The translations under genes and the position numbers were made by a program. Below, in pieces: positions 1-8,055 of a stretch of 64,000 nt of DNA. The stretch lies in NCBI GenBank assembly GCA_007694905.1, contig REEU01000200.1, forward strand, positions 1 to 64,000. Reading direction: 5' to 3'. Source of the DNA: Gammaproteobacteria bacterium. Its GTDB lineage: Bacteria > Pseudomonadota > Gammaproteobacteria > Pseudomonadales > Azotimanducaceae. How positions within the stretch are numbered: position 1 is the stretch's first letter; each line of letters begins with the position of its first letter. The notes beneath the pieces were generated by a model. It did not search any database, was not told where the DNA came from, and worked only from the letters and a program-made list of their open reading frames with translations.

Positions 1-214
1 CAAGCAAGCGCAACGCGGAGGCGGGCGCACCCTGAGGGCCCCGAAGGGCGGGCGTGTGCCGGGGCGTGGTCGGCTGTATGGACGCCGAAGTCGAGAGGGC
101 ATCCTGAAGGGAACAGGGGGAACACTGCCGTGGCTTCACATGCCCGGCTTAAAATTGATTATATACACAATATAAACAGGCTCTTATAAGATATTTGGAG
201 AATGTTTCGAGGGC

Positions 215-442
215 ATGATGGAATGCGTAATTGCCATCGAGGAGAGCACCCGCAATCTCCTGATGCTCATCACCTGGCTGCCGAGCCTGGCGGCGGCAGC
301 GGCGGTCTTCACCATGCTACTCCGATCCCGCCGTCCTGAGCAGGCCTTGAACCGCACTCTGTGGGCACTGGGCAGTAGCATCGTCACCCTGTTCACCACC
401 TGGGGCCTGCTGCTCTTGCTGGGTGGGCTGATCCTGTGCTGA
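215..442 (+). CDS. Small two-helix membrane protein, unknown
   Basis: This 75-residue protein is not one I recognise. It shows two hydrophobic stretches that look like membrane helices, at about residues 15-36 and 50-73, joined by a short basic loop with several arginines. A purine-rich GAGGG lies directly before the overlapping ATG codons at 215 and 218, so the start could be either. The upstream 60 bases are markedly AT-rich compared with the rest of the window and may hold its promoter. It is convergent with the crcB pair and ends 3 bases before it. It is short, but its composition is that of a real membrane protein rather than an antisense shadow. Confidence 0.5.
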   Translation: MMECVIAIEESTRNLLMLITWLPSLAAAAAVFTMLLRSRRPEQALNRTLWALGSSIVTLFTTWGLLLLLGGLILC

Positions 443-445
443 TGC

Positions 446-847
446 TCAGGCCGCCTTCCAGCGCGCACCGAGTGCATGGCCGAGCATCACGGCAAGCAAA
501 GCCAGGGTCAGGCCGCCCGCCAGATTCGCGGTGGCAGCGGCCAGCTGACCGTCGTCAATGAATGCGAGCGTCTCAGCGCTGAGAATCGAAAATGTGGTGA
601 AGCCGCCCAGATAGCCACCCAGAATGGCCTGTCGCCAGCGCACGCCCAAAGGCATGCGGCCGCCCGGCAGCGTCAGCGCATGCAGCAGACCCATGAGCAA
701 GGCGCCCGTGACATTGACCAAGGCCGTCGCCAGCCAGGGCGCTGTCGGGAACAGCATTGCGATGGCGACTCTGGACGCCCCGCCAAGGGCACTGCCGACG
801 GCAATGGCGCCCGCTGCGGTTAACTCTGATCGCCAGCGGTCACCCAA
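446..847 (-). CDS. crcB: Fluoride ion channel CrcB/FluC, first copy
   Basis: This 133-residue protein belongs to the CrcB/FluC family, small four-helix membrane channels that export fluoride as dual-topology dimers. It has the family's N-terminal glycine-rich GGASR, the polar asparagine in VNVTG of helix 2, and the signature GGYLGGFTTFSILSAE with the phenylalanines and TTFS that line the pore. Its start lies 8 bases inside the end of the second crcB copy, so the two are translationally coupled. Two adjacent different copies suggest a heterodimeric channel, as known in some bacteria. I saw no fluoride riboswitch upstream of the pair. Confidence 0.9.
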   Translation of the reverse strand: MGDRWRSELTAAGAIAVGSALGGASRVAIAMLFPTAPWLATALVNVTGALLMGLLHALTLPGGRMPLGVRWRQAILGGYLGGFTTFSILSAETLAFIDDGQLAAATANLAGGLTLALLAVMLGHALGARWKAA

Positions 848-1229
848 GGCTCGGGCTCCGCGTCAAGGCACGGGCGATCAGCAAGCCCGCGCTGGCCGCA
901 GCCAGGCACCCGAGTGCCGACAGCGCCACATAGCCGAGTGCGGGTCCCCAACGTTGCTCCTGGCTGAGGAACAGGCTTTGCAATGCGAAAGTCGAAACCG
1001 TGGTGTAGCTGCCCAGAAACCCGAGTACGAAAACGGCATAGCCAAAGCCTGCCTGGGGCGCTGCGCCGAGCCAGAGACCGATGGCCGCAGCACCGCTTAA
1101 GTTCACCACCAGGGTTCCCCAGGGAAATTGTTCGTCGAGGCGGCGCGCGATCCACTCCGATACGGCATAGCGCGCCGCACCTCCTGCGGCGCTGCCGATG
1201 ACAATGCAGATCGCGGTGGTCGCATCCAT
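840..1229 (-). CDS. crcB: Fluoride ion channel CrcB/FluC, second copy
   Basis: This 129-residue CrcB/FluC paralogue is the upstream gene of a two-gene operon with the copy at 446-847. It has the N-terminal GGAARY, the conserved VVNLSG of helix 2, and GFLGSYTTVSTFALQS, the equivalent of the GGFTTFST pore signature but with Gly-Phe replaced by Ser-Tyr. The divergence between the two copies fits a channel of two unlike subunits rather than a recent duplication. The gene is divergent from the CYP153 gene, and the 82 bases between them must carry both promoters. The family is well characterised, while the heterodimer is my inference. Confidence 0.9.
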   Translation of the reverse strand: MDATTAICIVIGSAAGGAARYAVSEWIARRLDEQFPWGTLVVNLSGAAAIGLWLGAAPQAGFGYAVFVLGFLGSYTTVSTFALQSLFLSQEQRWGPALGYVALSALGCLAAASAGLLIARALTRSPSLG

Positions 1230-1311
1230 CAGGTCAACCTGCCCCGACTCGCGCAGGCGGCCGCAATCCGTGCATCATGCCAGTCGACGCAGCACGCGAG
1301 GAGAGCAACCC

Positions 1312-2568
1312 ATGCGCATCCCATCCCCCGGAGTCGAGACCCTCGAAGACGCACGCGAGCATGCCTGGTCGATACCCATCGACGACATCAATGTCACCCA
1401 CTGGGACCTGTGGGAGAACGGTGTCGTCGGTCCCTACTTCGAACGCCTGCGGGCCGAGGATCCGGTGCACTTCCATCGGCACAGTCACAACGGCCCGTAC
1501 TGGTCCATCACCCGCCATGCCGACATCATGCACGTGGACACCCACCATAAGCAGTTCTCGTCCGAGGGCAGCATCGTACTGCTTGATCAGCCCGAGGACT
1601 TTCCCCTGGCCCAGTTCATCGCCATGGATCCGCCACGCCATGACGAGCAGCGCAATACGGTGTCTCCGGTGGTGGCGCCGCGCAACCTCGCAGCGCTCGA
1701 AGCGACGCTGCGCGAGCGGGTGGTCAACATCCTCGATGAACTCCCGGAGGGCGAGCCATTCAACTGGGTGGACGCCGTCTCGATCGAGCTCACGACCCAG
1801 ATGCTGGCGACGCTGTTCGACTTTCCGTTCGAGCAGCGACGCAAACTGACGCGCTGGTCCGATGTCGCCACAGGCGGTCCGGAAACCGGCGTGGTCTCCA
1901 GCCGCGAGCAGGCGCGCGCAGAGCTTCAGGAGTGCCTCGATGTCTTCACAGCCCTGCGTGAGGAGCGCGCCAAACGCCCTCCTGCGCCCGATCTGGTGTC
2001 GATGCTGGCCCACGGTCCGTCGACCCGGAACATGCCGCCCATGGAGTTTCTCGGCAATCTCATTCTGCTCATCGTCGGTGGCAACGATACCACCCGCAAT
2101 TCCATCAGCGGTGGCGTCCTCGCACTCAACCGTTTTCCGGATGAGTTCGCGAAACTGCGGGCGAATCCGGGACTGACCCGCAACCTGGTGGCCGAAATCA
2201 TCCGCTGGCAGACCCCGCTCGCTTACATGCGCCGGACGGCCACCGAAGACGTGGAAGTCGGCGGCAAGCTGATTCGAGAGGGGGACAAGGTGGCGATGTG
2301 GTACTACTCCGGCAACCGCGACGAGTACGTTTTCGATGATCCCGATGTGCTGAAAGTCGAGCGTCCAAACGCACGGCACCATGTTGCGTTCGGCTACGGC
2401 ATTCATCGCTGTATGGGGAACCGGCTCGCCGAAATGCAGCTACGTGTGATGTGGGAGGAACTGCTGCCCCGCTTCAAACGCATCGAAGTCGTTGGCGAGC
2501 CGGTGCGCATTCGATCCAACTTCATCAACGGCTACTCGGAGCTCCCCGTCGTCCTCAAGCGCGCCTGA
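1312..2568 (+). CDS. Cytochrome P450 of the CYP153 type (alkane hydroxylase), copy 1
   Basis: This 418-residue P450 resembles CYP153, soluble bacterial enzymes that hydroxylate the terminal carbon of alkanes and some cyclic compounds, using electrons from a ferredoxin and its reductase. Visible landmarks are GPYWSITR near the N terminus, FIAMDPPRHDEQR, the I-helix oxygen-activation motif VGGNDTTRNS, the ExxR of the K helix and the heme-binding FGYGIHRCMG, whose ligand cysteine is residue 367. I chose ATG 1312 because GAGGAGAG precedes it. The longer frame open from 1198 overlaps crcB. The N terminus carries about 25 extra residues compared with copy 2. No ferredoxin gene is adjacent. A REP-like palindrome pair follows the stop codon. 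Confidence 0.92.
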   Translation: MRIPSPGVETLEDAREHAWSIPIDDINVTHWDLWENGVVGPYFERLRAEDPVHFHRHSHNGPYWSITRHADIMHVDTHHKQFSSEGSIVLLDQPEDFPLAQFIAMDPPRHDEQRNTVSPVVAPRNLAALEATLRERVVNILDELPEGEPFNWVDAVSIELTTQMLATLFDFPFEQRRKLTRWSDVATGGPETGVVSSREQARAELQECLDVFTALREERAKRPPAPDLVSMLAHGPSTRNMPPMEFLGNLILLIVGGNDTTRNSISGGVLALNRFPDEFAKLRANPGLTRNLVAEIIRWQTPLAYMRRTATEDVEVGGKLIREGDKVAMWYYSGNRDEYVFDDPDVLKVERPNARHHVAFGYGIHRCMGNRLAEMQLRVMWEELLPRFKRIEVVGEPVRIRSNFINGYSELPVVLKRA

Positions 2569-2591
2569 CCTGGCTCGCACCCTGCGTGCCT

Positions 2592-2684
2592 GGCGGCGCG
2601 TACACGCGCTCGCCTACAAAGTAACGTCGAGCCCGATCTGTAGGCCCGAGCGCGTGCGCTCGGCCCGTATGTGGCACGCCTACA
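2592..2684. repeat. REP-like palindrome pair after the CYP153 gene
   Basis: Two palindromes sit in this 148-base gene-free gap. The first (2592-2614) is an imperfect hairpin, GGCGGCGCGT pairing with ACGCGCTCGCC with one bulge. The second (2639-2684) has outer arms TGTAGGC and GCCTACA and a perfect inner stem CCGAGCGC/GCGCTCGG (2646-2663). A nearly identical copy of bases 2592-2618 lies inside the dnaE2 coding region at 54210-54236 (26 of 27 bases match). Such paired extragenic palindromes can protect 3' mRNA ends or act as terminators. Confidence 0.65.
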
Positions 2685-2716
2685 ACGAAGCCCGGAGGCG
2701 CGGCCGGCGGCGACGG

Positions 2717-3598
2717 TCAGGTCGCTGACTTGGGCGGCAGCGGAACGAGCACTGAGGTGCGGTCGATGTAGGCACGATACTCGGGGTCGTCGCCCCAGCG
2801 CTTGCGGCCGCGCGCCTCCAGCATGGGGATGCCGCTGACCTTGGTGAGCAGGACGATCACGAACAGCGGCGACAGGATCGTCACCCACTGCCAGCCCACC
2901 AGGGCCGGCGCGGCAATCAAGAAGACCCCAATCCAGAGCGTGATCTCGCCGAAGTAGTTGGGATGCCGGGACCACGCCCAGAGTCCGCTCTGGATGAATC
3001 GCCCCTCGTTCGCCGGATCGTTGCGGAAGCTGCGCTTCTGCCGATCGGCGATCACTTCGATCACGAACCCGACCGCAAACACCACCACCCCGATGAGTGC
3101 CACCGGCTCCAGCGGGCCAGGTGCGCCGGAGGTCATGGCCACCAGCGCGGCGGACAGGGTGAGGAACACCCACAGGCCCTGCAGCGTCCAGGTCATCAGG
3201 AATCGCCAGAACTTGGGCTTGATCGCATCGAAGCGGCCATCGGAACCATCCTGTTTGACGCGCATGAACAGAAAGGACCCAAGACGCAGCGCCCAGACGC
3301 TGATCAAGGCCAACAGCAGCAACGAACGCGTGTCGCCGATGTCAGCCAGGAAGAACGCCATGAGCACCAGGGTCAGATATGTCAGACTTCCGGTCAGATC
3401 GAAGTAGTGTTCCGTCTGGGCGAACCAGGCAGGAATGAAGACGAGCCATTGGACCAGGAACGCCACCGCCGCGCAGAGAGCAAAGAGCGGCATGCCGCTG
3501 ACACGCACGCCGCCCTGGCTTCCGGCCCAGGCTACGGCAGCGCCGATCAGAAGCGTGACCAGGATGGCCACGATGGACTGCAGGTCCGACTTGCTCAT
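2717..3598 (-). CDS. DUF1295 / steroid 5-alpha-reductase-like membrane protein
   Basis: This 293-residue protein has about seven hydrophobic helices and belongs to the DUF1295 group, whose C-terminal part resembles steroid 5-alpha-reductases and isoprenylcysteine methyltransferases. The recognisable element is in the C-terminal third: GRFIQSGLWAWSRHPNYFGE, with the SRHPNYFGE motif that in relatives helps bind NADPH or another cofactor. Its substrate is unknown, and a lipid or steroid-like compound is an inference from the fold. It lies 35 bases downstream of the Baeyer-Villiger monooxygenase on the same strand and is probably co-transcribed with it, which suggests a shared lipophilic substrate. 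Confidence 0.8.
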   Translation of the reverse strand: MSKSDLQSIVAILVTLLIGAAVAWAGSQGGVRVSGMPLFALCAAVAFLVQWLVFIPAWFAQTEHYFDLTGSLTYLTLVLMAFFLADIGDTRSLLLLALISVWALRLGSFLFMRVKQDGSDGRFDAIKPKFWRFLMTWTLQGLWVFLTLSAALVAMTSGAPGPLEPVALIGVVVFAVGFVIEVIADRQKRSFRNDPANEGRFIQSGLWAWSRHPNYFGEITLWIGVFLIAAPALVGWQWVTILSPLFVIVLLTKVSGIPMLEARGRKRWGDDPEYRAYIDRTSVLVPLPPKSAT

Positions 3599-3633
3599 CA
3601 GTTGTGCTCCGAATTTGGCTGAATGGTGTGGAG

Positions 3634-5232
3634 TCAGCTCAGAACGAACCCTTCGTAGTTCCGCGCACGAACCTCGTTGCAGCGTGCCACGTACTCGGGG
3701 AAACCCAGGTAGGGCATGAACACCCGCGGCTTACCGGGCACGTTCGCTCCTAGATACCAGGAGTTGCAGTGGGTGAACAGCGTATGGCTGGCCATCGCGT
3801 TGACGTGCGCGACCCAATCCGCTTCCGCCTTGCCCGTAGCTTCGATGGTGGTGAGACCCCTGGCGCTGAGATCCGCGACGCAACCGGCAATCCAGTCCAC
3901 ATGCTGCTCGATGGAGTACAACATGTTGGTCAACACGGAAGGGCTGCCCGGTCCGGTGATGGTGAACAGGTTGGGAAAGCCTGCCACCTGCAGACCTAGA
4001 TAGGTCCTCGGGCCGTCCTCCCAGCGCTCCCGTAACGTCGTGCCGTCACGCCCGCGGATGTCGATGCGCGCCAGCGCGCCGGTCATGGCGTCGAACCCGG
4101 TGGCAAACACCAGGCTGTCGAGTTCGTACTCGCTTCCTGCGTGACGGATCCCTGCAGGCGTGATGCGCTCGATGGGTTCCCGACGCAGGTCCACCAGCGT
4201 CACGTGGGGCTGATTGAAAGTCTCGAAGTAACCGCTGTCTGCGCACAAACGTTTGCAGCCCACGACGGAGTCCGGAAGCAGCTTCTCCGCAACTTCGGGA
4301 TCCTCAACGACGCTGCGGATCTTGTCGCGGATGAACGCCTGCGCCAGCTCGTTGGCCTCGGTATTGACGAGGAGGTCACCGTAGGCTCGAAGGAACAGCA
4401 ACCCGCCGAGCTGCCAGTGATGTTCGAACTGCCGCTGCCGTTCCGCCTCGCTGGCCTCGAGCGCGGAGCCCTCGCAGCGCGGATGCCTGACACCGAACGC
4501 GCTTTGCATCTGGCCATTACGGGCACGGAAATCCGCATAACCCGCCTTGATCCTGGCTTCGAGCTCAGGGTCCATGGGCTCGTTGCGTGCCGGTACAGAA
4601 AAATTCGGCGTGCGCTGGAAGACGTACAGTTCCCGAGCCTGTCCGGCGATGATCGGAATCGACTGGATTGCAGATGAACCGGTGCCGATCACGCCCACGC
4701 GCTGACCGCTGAAGTCGACGCCCTCGTGGGGCCAGCGACCGGTATGAAAGGTGCTGCCGGTAAAACTGTCTGCGCCCTCGAGCGCGGGCCATGTGGGCAC
4801 CGACAGGCAGCCGGTGGCCATGATGCACCAGCGGGTAGAAAACTCGGCGGAGCTGTCCGTTTGGATATGCCACTCGACCGTCGTTGCGTCGAAGTGGGCT
4901 GCGGTGACTCGGGTGTCAAAACGAATGTCGCGACGAAGATCGAAGCGCTCTGCGACGTGGCGGATGTAGTCGAGAATCTCAGGCTGGGAAGCGTAGCGTT
5001 CCGTCCAGGACCACTCCTGCTGCAGATCCTCGTCGAACTGATAGGAATACTCAAGGCTTTCCACATCACAGCGCGCACCCGGATAGCGATTCCAGAACCA
5101 CGTTCCGCCGACGTCGGAACCGGCCTCGAGTACCCGGACTGACAGCCCCAGGCCTCGCAGACGATGCAGCATGTAGAGTCCGGCGAATCCCGCGCCAACC
5201 ACTACGGCGTCTACGCGTTGCGTCTGCGTCAT
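3634..5232 (-). CDS. Baeyer-Villiger type flavin monooxygenase (cyclohexanone monooxygenase-like)
   Basis: This 532-residue enzyme is a type I Baeyer-Villiger monooxygenase candidate, which would insert oxygen next to a ketone using FAD and NADPH. It shows the first Rossmann motif GAGFAGLY near the N terminus, DVGGTWFWNRYPGARCD, the family fingerprint FTGSTFHTGRWP (FxGxxxHxxxW) and a second dinucleotide motif GTGSSAIQ. Length and the WNRYPGARCD segment fit the cyclohexanone/cyclopentanone monooxygenase branch. I set the start at ATG 5232 (MTQTQRVDAVVVGAG), because the extra 30 residues of the longer frame look unlike the family. It precedes the DUF1295 gene. The substrate is not predictable from the sequence alone. 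Confidence 0.88.
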   Translation of the reverse strand: MTQTQRVDAVVVGAGFAGLYMLHRLRGLGLSVRVLEAGSDVGGTWFWNRYPGARCDVESLEYSYQFDEDLQQEWSWTERYASQPEILDYIRHVAERFDLRRDIRFDTRVTAAHFDATTVEWHIQTDSSAEFSTRWCIMATGCLSVPTWPALEGADSFTGSTFHTGRWPHEGVDFSGQRVGVIGTGSSAIQSIPIIAGQARELYVFQRTPNFSVPARNEPMDPELEARIKAGYADFRARNGQMQSAFGVRHPRCEGSALEASEAERQRQFEHHWQLGGLLFLRAYGDLLVNTEANELAQAFIRDKIRSVVEDPEVAEKLLPDSVVGCKRLCADSGYFETFNQPHVTLVDLRREPIERITPAGIRHAGSEYELDSLVFATGFDAMTGALARIDIRGRDGTTLRERWEDGPRTYLGLQVAGFPNLFTITGPGSPSVLTNMLYSIEQHVDWIAGCVADLSARGLTTIEATGKAEADWVAHVNAMASHTLFTHCNSWYLGANVPGKPRVFMPYLGFPEYVARCNEVRARNYEGFVLS

Positions 5233-5369
5233 CGCGTTCTCTTCGTCTGCTCCCGTGGTGAGCAAGAATACGGGACGCCGGGCTGTCAGGGGAACCGCTA
5301 CTCCCCCCTCCCCGGTTCTCACCCGTACAATGCGACGTCCTTCGATGTACCGCGTTCAATGGAGCTCAT

Positions 5370-6185
5370 ATGAAGCAGTCGTCCAGTGCCTTTCTGTCTC
5401 TCGTCCATCCTGTGGACACGCTGCGCTGGGCGTTGCCCGTGACGCCCGCCCAGACTGGAGGTCGCGGCTCGCTTTTCGGCGGCGTGGGGCTCGCGGCCGG
5501 CATCGTCGCGCTCGAGCAGGCGACGGGCAAGCCTGTGATCTGGGCAACAGGACAGTATCTTGCTCTCACTCAGCAGCCCGTCACCATCGATCTGGAGGTG
5601 GTGCTGCCTGCCGTGGGACGAAGCGTCACTCAGGGGCGGGTCGTCGGGCACGTCGGCGAGAAGGAGATCATCACCATTCTCGGAGCTGCCGGTGAACGCC
5701 CCTCGGATGCAGAAGGTTGCTGGGTCAGGTGCCCGCAGGCACCGCCACCGGAGGGCTGTCCGGAGGTGGATCGCCCACATGAGACCTCGACCATCCATGA
5801 TGAAGTCGAGCTGCGGCTGGCCCGCGGCAGCTTCGGATTCACCGGTTTCGGCACGCCGACGGACGATGGCCGCTCGTTGCTGTGGGCGCGGATGCCGCGC
5901 ATCGAGCACGATGCGGGCGCGCTCGCCATCATTGCCGACTACATGCCATCCGCCCTCGGCAACGCGCTGGGAACGCTCGCCTACTCCACCAGCCTCGACA
6001 ACACCATTCGCTTCGGGCAGATCCAGCCCACCGAGTGGGTGCTGTGTGACAACTATGTGGAGTACCTCGGTAATGGTTTCGGCCACGGCACCGTCCACCT
6101 CTGGAGCGATGCCGGGGTCCTCATGGCCACTGCGAGTCAGTCCATGATCGTGCGGGTTCCGGACGGTCCGGTGTCCGTCAGCTGA
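5370..6185 (+). CDS. Acyl-CoA thioesterase-like double hotdog protein
   Basis: This 271-residue protein looks like a thioesterase-superfamily member with two hotdog halves. The N-terminal half has GGRGSLFGGVGLAAGIVALE, typical of the helix of TesB-like hotdogs, followed by VIWATGQYLALTQQPV. The C-terminal half has LGNTLAYSTSLDNTIR-like and WVLCDNYVEYLGNGFGHG segments, matching the acidic-residue region of acyl-CoA thioesterase II relatives. Such enzymes hydrolyse acyl-CoA esters. GGAGC at 5361 fixes the ATG at 5370. It is divergent from the Baeyer-Villiger monooxygenase and convergent with the lipoprotein gene at 6186, one base away. The exact acyl substrate is unknown. Confidence 0.75.
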   Translation: MKQSSSAFLSLVHPVDTLRWALPVTPAQTGGRGSLFGGVGLAAGIVALEQATGKPVIWATGQYLALTQQPVTIDLEVVLPAVGRSVTQGRVVGHVGEKEIITILGAAGERPSDAEGCWVRCPQAPPPEGCPEVDRPHETSTIHDEVELRLARGSFGFTGFGTPTDDGRSLLWARMPRIEHDAGALAIIADYMPSALGNALGTLAYSTSLDNTIRFGQIQPTEWVLCDNYVEYLGNGFGHGTVHLWSDAGVLMATASQSMIVRVPDGPVSVS

Positions 6186-7103
6186 TCAGGGCTTGACGAA
6201 CTTGAGCGTCATGCGATCGGATTCGCCGATGGCCTGATACTCCTGACGGCACAGGTCCCGCTCAGCTTCATCCTCAATGTCGGCGCAGGCGCGAAAACTC
6301 GGCGGCAGAGTCCACACGCCGTGCTCGTGATCCGCGCTGTCCAGTGGGTTGGCGTTGATCTCACTGCGCGCTTCGAGTTCGAAGCCAGCGCCTTCGGCAG
6401 CTTCGATCACGAACGCCTCCGGGATATAGCCGGTGCGTTGGCCCGGATCAAAGTCCTGCTCCGGCGGCAACCGATGCTGGATCACGCCGAGCACGCCACC
6501 GGCTGCGAGCACTTCGAACGCTGCTGCCAGCACCTGGTCGTGAATGTCGCGGGCCACAAGGTTGTGGAAGTGCCTGGACAGCAGCACCAAGTCGGCGCTG
6601 CCCGCCGCACCCAGGGTCATCTGGTCCGGCGGAGCAAACGTCACCATGTTCACGCGGCCATAGACGTCCGGTTCCGCCTCGAGCTTGTCCACCAGCGCCT
6701 GTCCCATACGGGCGACGCCACCCGCCTCAGGGTCGGTGGTGAAGTTGGCCACCACGAGCTGGCCCTGGTCATGCAGCACGGGCGCGAGGATCTCGGTGTA
6801 CCAGCCTCCACCGGGCCAGATCTCGACCACCGTGTGATCGGGCTCGAGGCCGAAGAACGCGAGCGTCGCCACCGGATTGCGGTAACGGTCACGGGCGCGG
6901 TTCGACTCCGAGCGATGATCGCCCACCGTGGCTTCCTGCAGCAGGCTGCGAATGTCCTGGGCAGGCCGTCCGGGCCGCTCAGGCTCGCTGCGTTCCGGGC
7001 TCGCTGCCGGATCGGTCACCGGCGCAGGTTGGGGGGGGTCGGATGGGCCACAGGCTGTCATCAGGACTGCCACAAGGGGCAACAAAAGGTCACGCGGGCG
7101 CAT
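6186..7103 (-). CDS. Lipoprotein with class I methyltransferase-like domain
   Basis: This 305-residue protein starts with a lipoprotein signal (MRPRDLLLPLVAVLMTACG, lipobox TAC), so it is probably anchored to an envelope membrane. The remainder resembles the group of predicted SAM-dependent methyltransferases that carry export signals: VATLAFFGLEPDHTVVEIWP takes the place of the usual GxGxG, followed by PGGGWYTEILAP and a later DLVLLSRHFHNL. SAM is not normally available outside the cytoplasm, so the activity of this family is uncertain. The longer frame adds 14 residues upstream, but ATG 7103 gives a clean signal peptide. It is divergent from the phosphatase at 7291. Confidence 0.75.
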   Translation of the reverse strand: MRPRDLLLPLVAVLMTACGPSDPPQPAPVTDPAASPERSEPERPGRPAQDIRSLLQEATVGDHRSESNRARDRYRNPVATLAFFGLEPDHTVVEIWPGGGWYTEILAPVLHDQGQLVVANFTTDPEAGGVARMGQALVDKLEAEPDVYGRVNMVTFAPPDQMTLGAAGSADLVLLSRHFHNLVARDIHDQVLAAAFEVLAAGGVLGVIQHRLPPEQDFDPGQRTGYIPEAFVIEAAEGAGFELEARSEINANPLDSADHEHGVWTLPPSFRACADIEDEAERDLCRQEYQAIGESDRMTLKFVKP

Positions 7104-7290
7104 CGATGCTATCTCCGGAAGGATGACGAATCGTAACCGTAACACGATGTTATGCCTGCGGCGTCGTGATTGCCCAGCTCGCCCGGTGCCGGTATGTTGC
7201 CGGCTTCATGACCACCCTGGGGAATTGTTCATGCCCGGTCTGTTTCATACCGTACTCCTGATCCATGCAGATTCGGGTCGGGTCTGAGCT

Positions 7291-7989
7291 GTGACCACCA
7301 ATCAGCAGGAGTATCGTCAGCCGCGATTCGCGCCACCGCCTGGGGCGACTGAGGTGTTGCTGGTCCGGCACGGCGAGTCCAGGGCAGCAACGCCGGACAA
7401 TCCTTTTCCCCTGGTGGACGGCCATGGCGATCCAGAGTTGCATGCGAATGGCCGCGCCCAGGCGGAGCTGGTGGCACATCGGCTCTACAATGAGCCCCTG
7501 GCGGCGATCTACGTGTCGAACCTGCGCCGCACCGGCGAGACGGCCGCTCCGTTGTGCCGCCAGCTCGGATTGGAACCCCGCATCGATCCTGACCTGCGCG
7601 AGGTCTGTCTCGGCGACTGGGAAGGAGGCCTGTTCCGGATCAAGGCCCATGAGGGTGACCCGGTCTACCTGCGCATGCAGGCGGAGGAACGCTGGGACGT
7701 GATTCCCAACGGCGAATCCAACGATGCGCTGTCGGCCCGGCTCAGCGCCGCCCTCGCTCGCATCCGCCAAGCCCATCCTGATGCGCGGGTCGCGGCATTC
7801 GTTCACGGTGGCGTCATCGCCAACATTCTGCACATGGCCACCGGCTCCCGACCCTTTGCGTTCACGGGGGCGGCGAACGGTTCCATCAGCCACATCGTCC
7901 TCCTCGAGGATCGCATCATGGTGCGCAGTTTCAATGACTGCGCCCACTTGGCGGAGACCATCGTCCCCGGGGACAGCCAGCTGACCTGA
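7291..7989 (+). CDS. Histidine phosphatase family protein
   Basis: This 232-residue protein belongs to the histidine phosphatase (phosphoglycerate mutase-like) superfamily. It shows the catalytic LLVRHGES near residue 25, the supporting SNLRRTGETA with its arginine, the glutamate region LREVCLGDWEGG and the second catalytic histidine in AAFVHGGVIANIL. The enzyme would form a phosphohistidine intermediate on a small phosphorylated metabolite or an alcohol phosphate. The substrate is unknown. The frame starts with GTG at 7291, and no better start fits because the RHG motif begins soon after. It stands alone, with the amidohydrolase following 66 bases later on the same strand. Confidence 0.88.
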   Translation: MTTNQQEYRQPRFAPPPGATEVLLVRHGESRAATPDNPFPLVDGHGDPELHANGRAQAELVAHRLYNEPLAAIYVSNLRRTGETAAPLCRQLGLEPRIDPDLREVCLGDWEGGLFRIKAHEGDPVYLRMQAEERWDVIPNGESNDALSARLSAALARIRQAHPDARVAAFVHGGVIANILHMATGSRPFAFTGAANGSISHIVLLEDRIMVRSFNDCAHLAETIVPGDSQLT

Positions 7990-8055
7990 TTGCGCGGTCA
8001 AGCGTCCATTCAGGGTATCCTCAGGCCGTGAATGGAAGACGCGAGGTCTTACGTC

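Noticed and set aside
1230-1311. Possible fluoride riboswitch upstream of the crcB pair
   Set aside because: The expected conserved blocks are not present on the crcB strand, and the gap is too short to share with the P450 promoter.
1234-2406. 390-codon frame on the - strand over CYP153 copy 1
   Set aside because: It is a shadow of the P450 gene. Similar antisense frames occur over the other two CYP153 copies because the paralogues share codon use.
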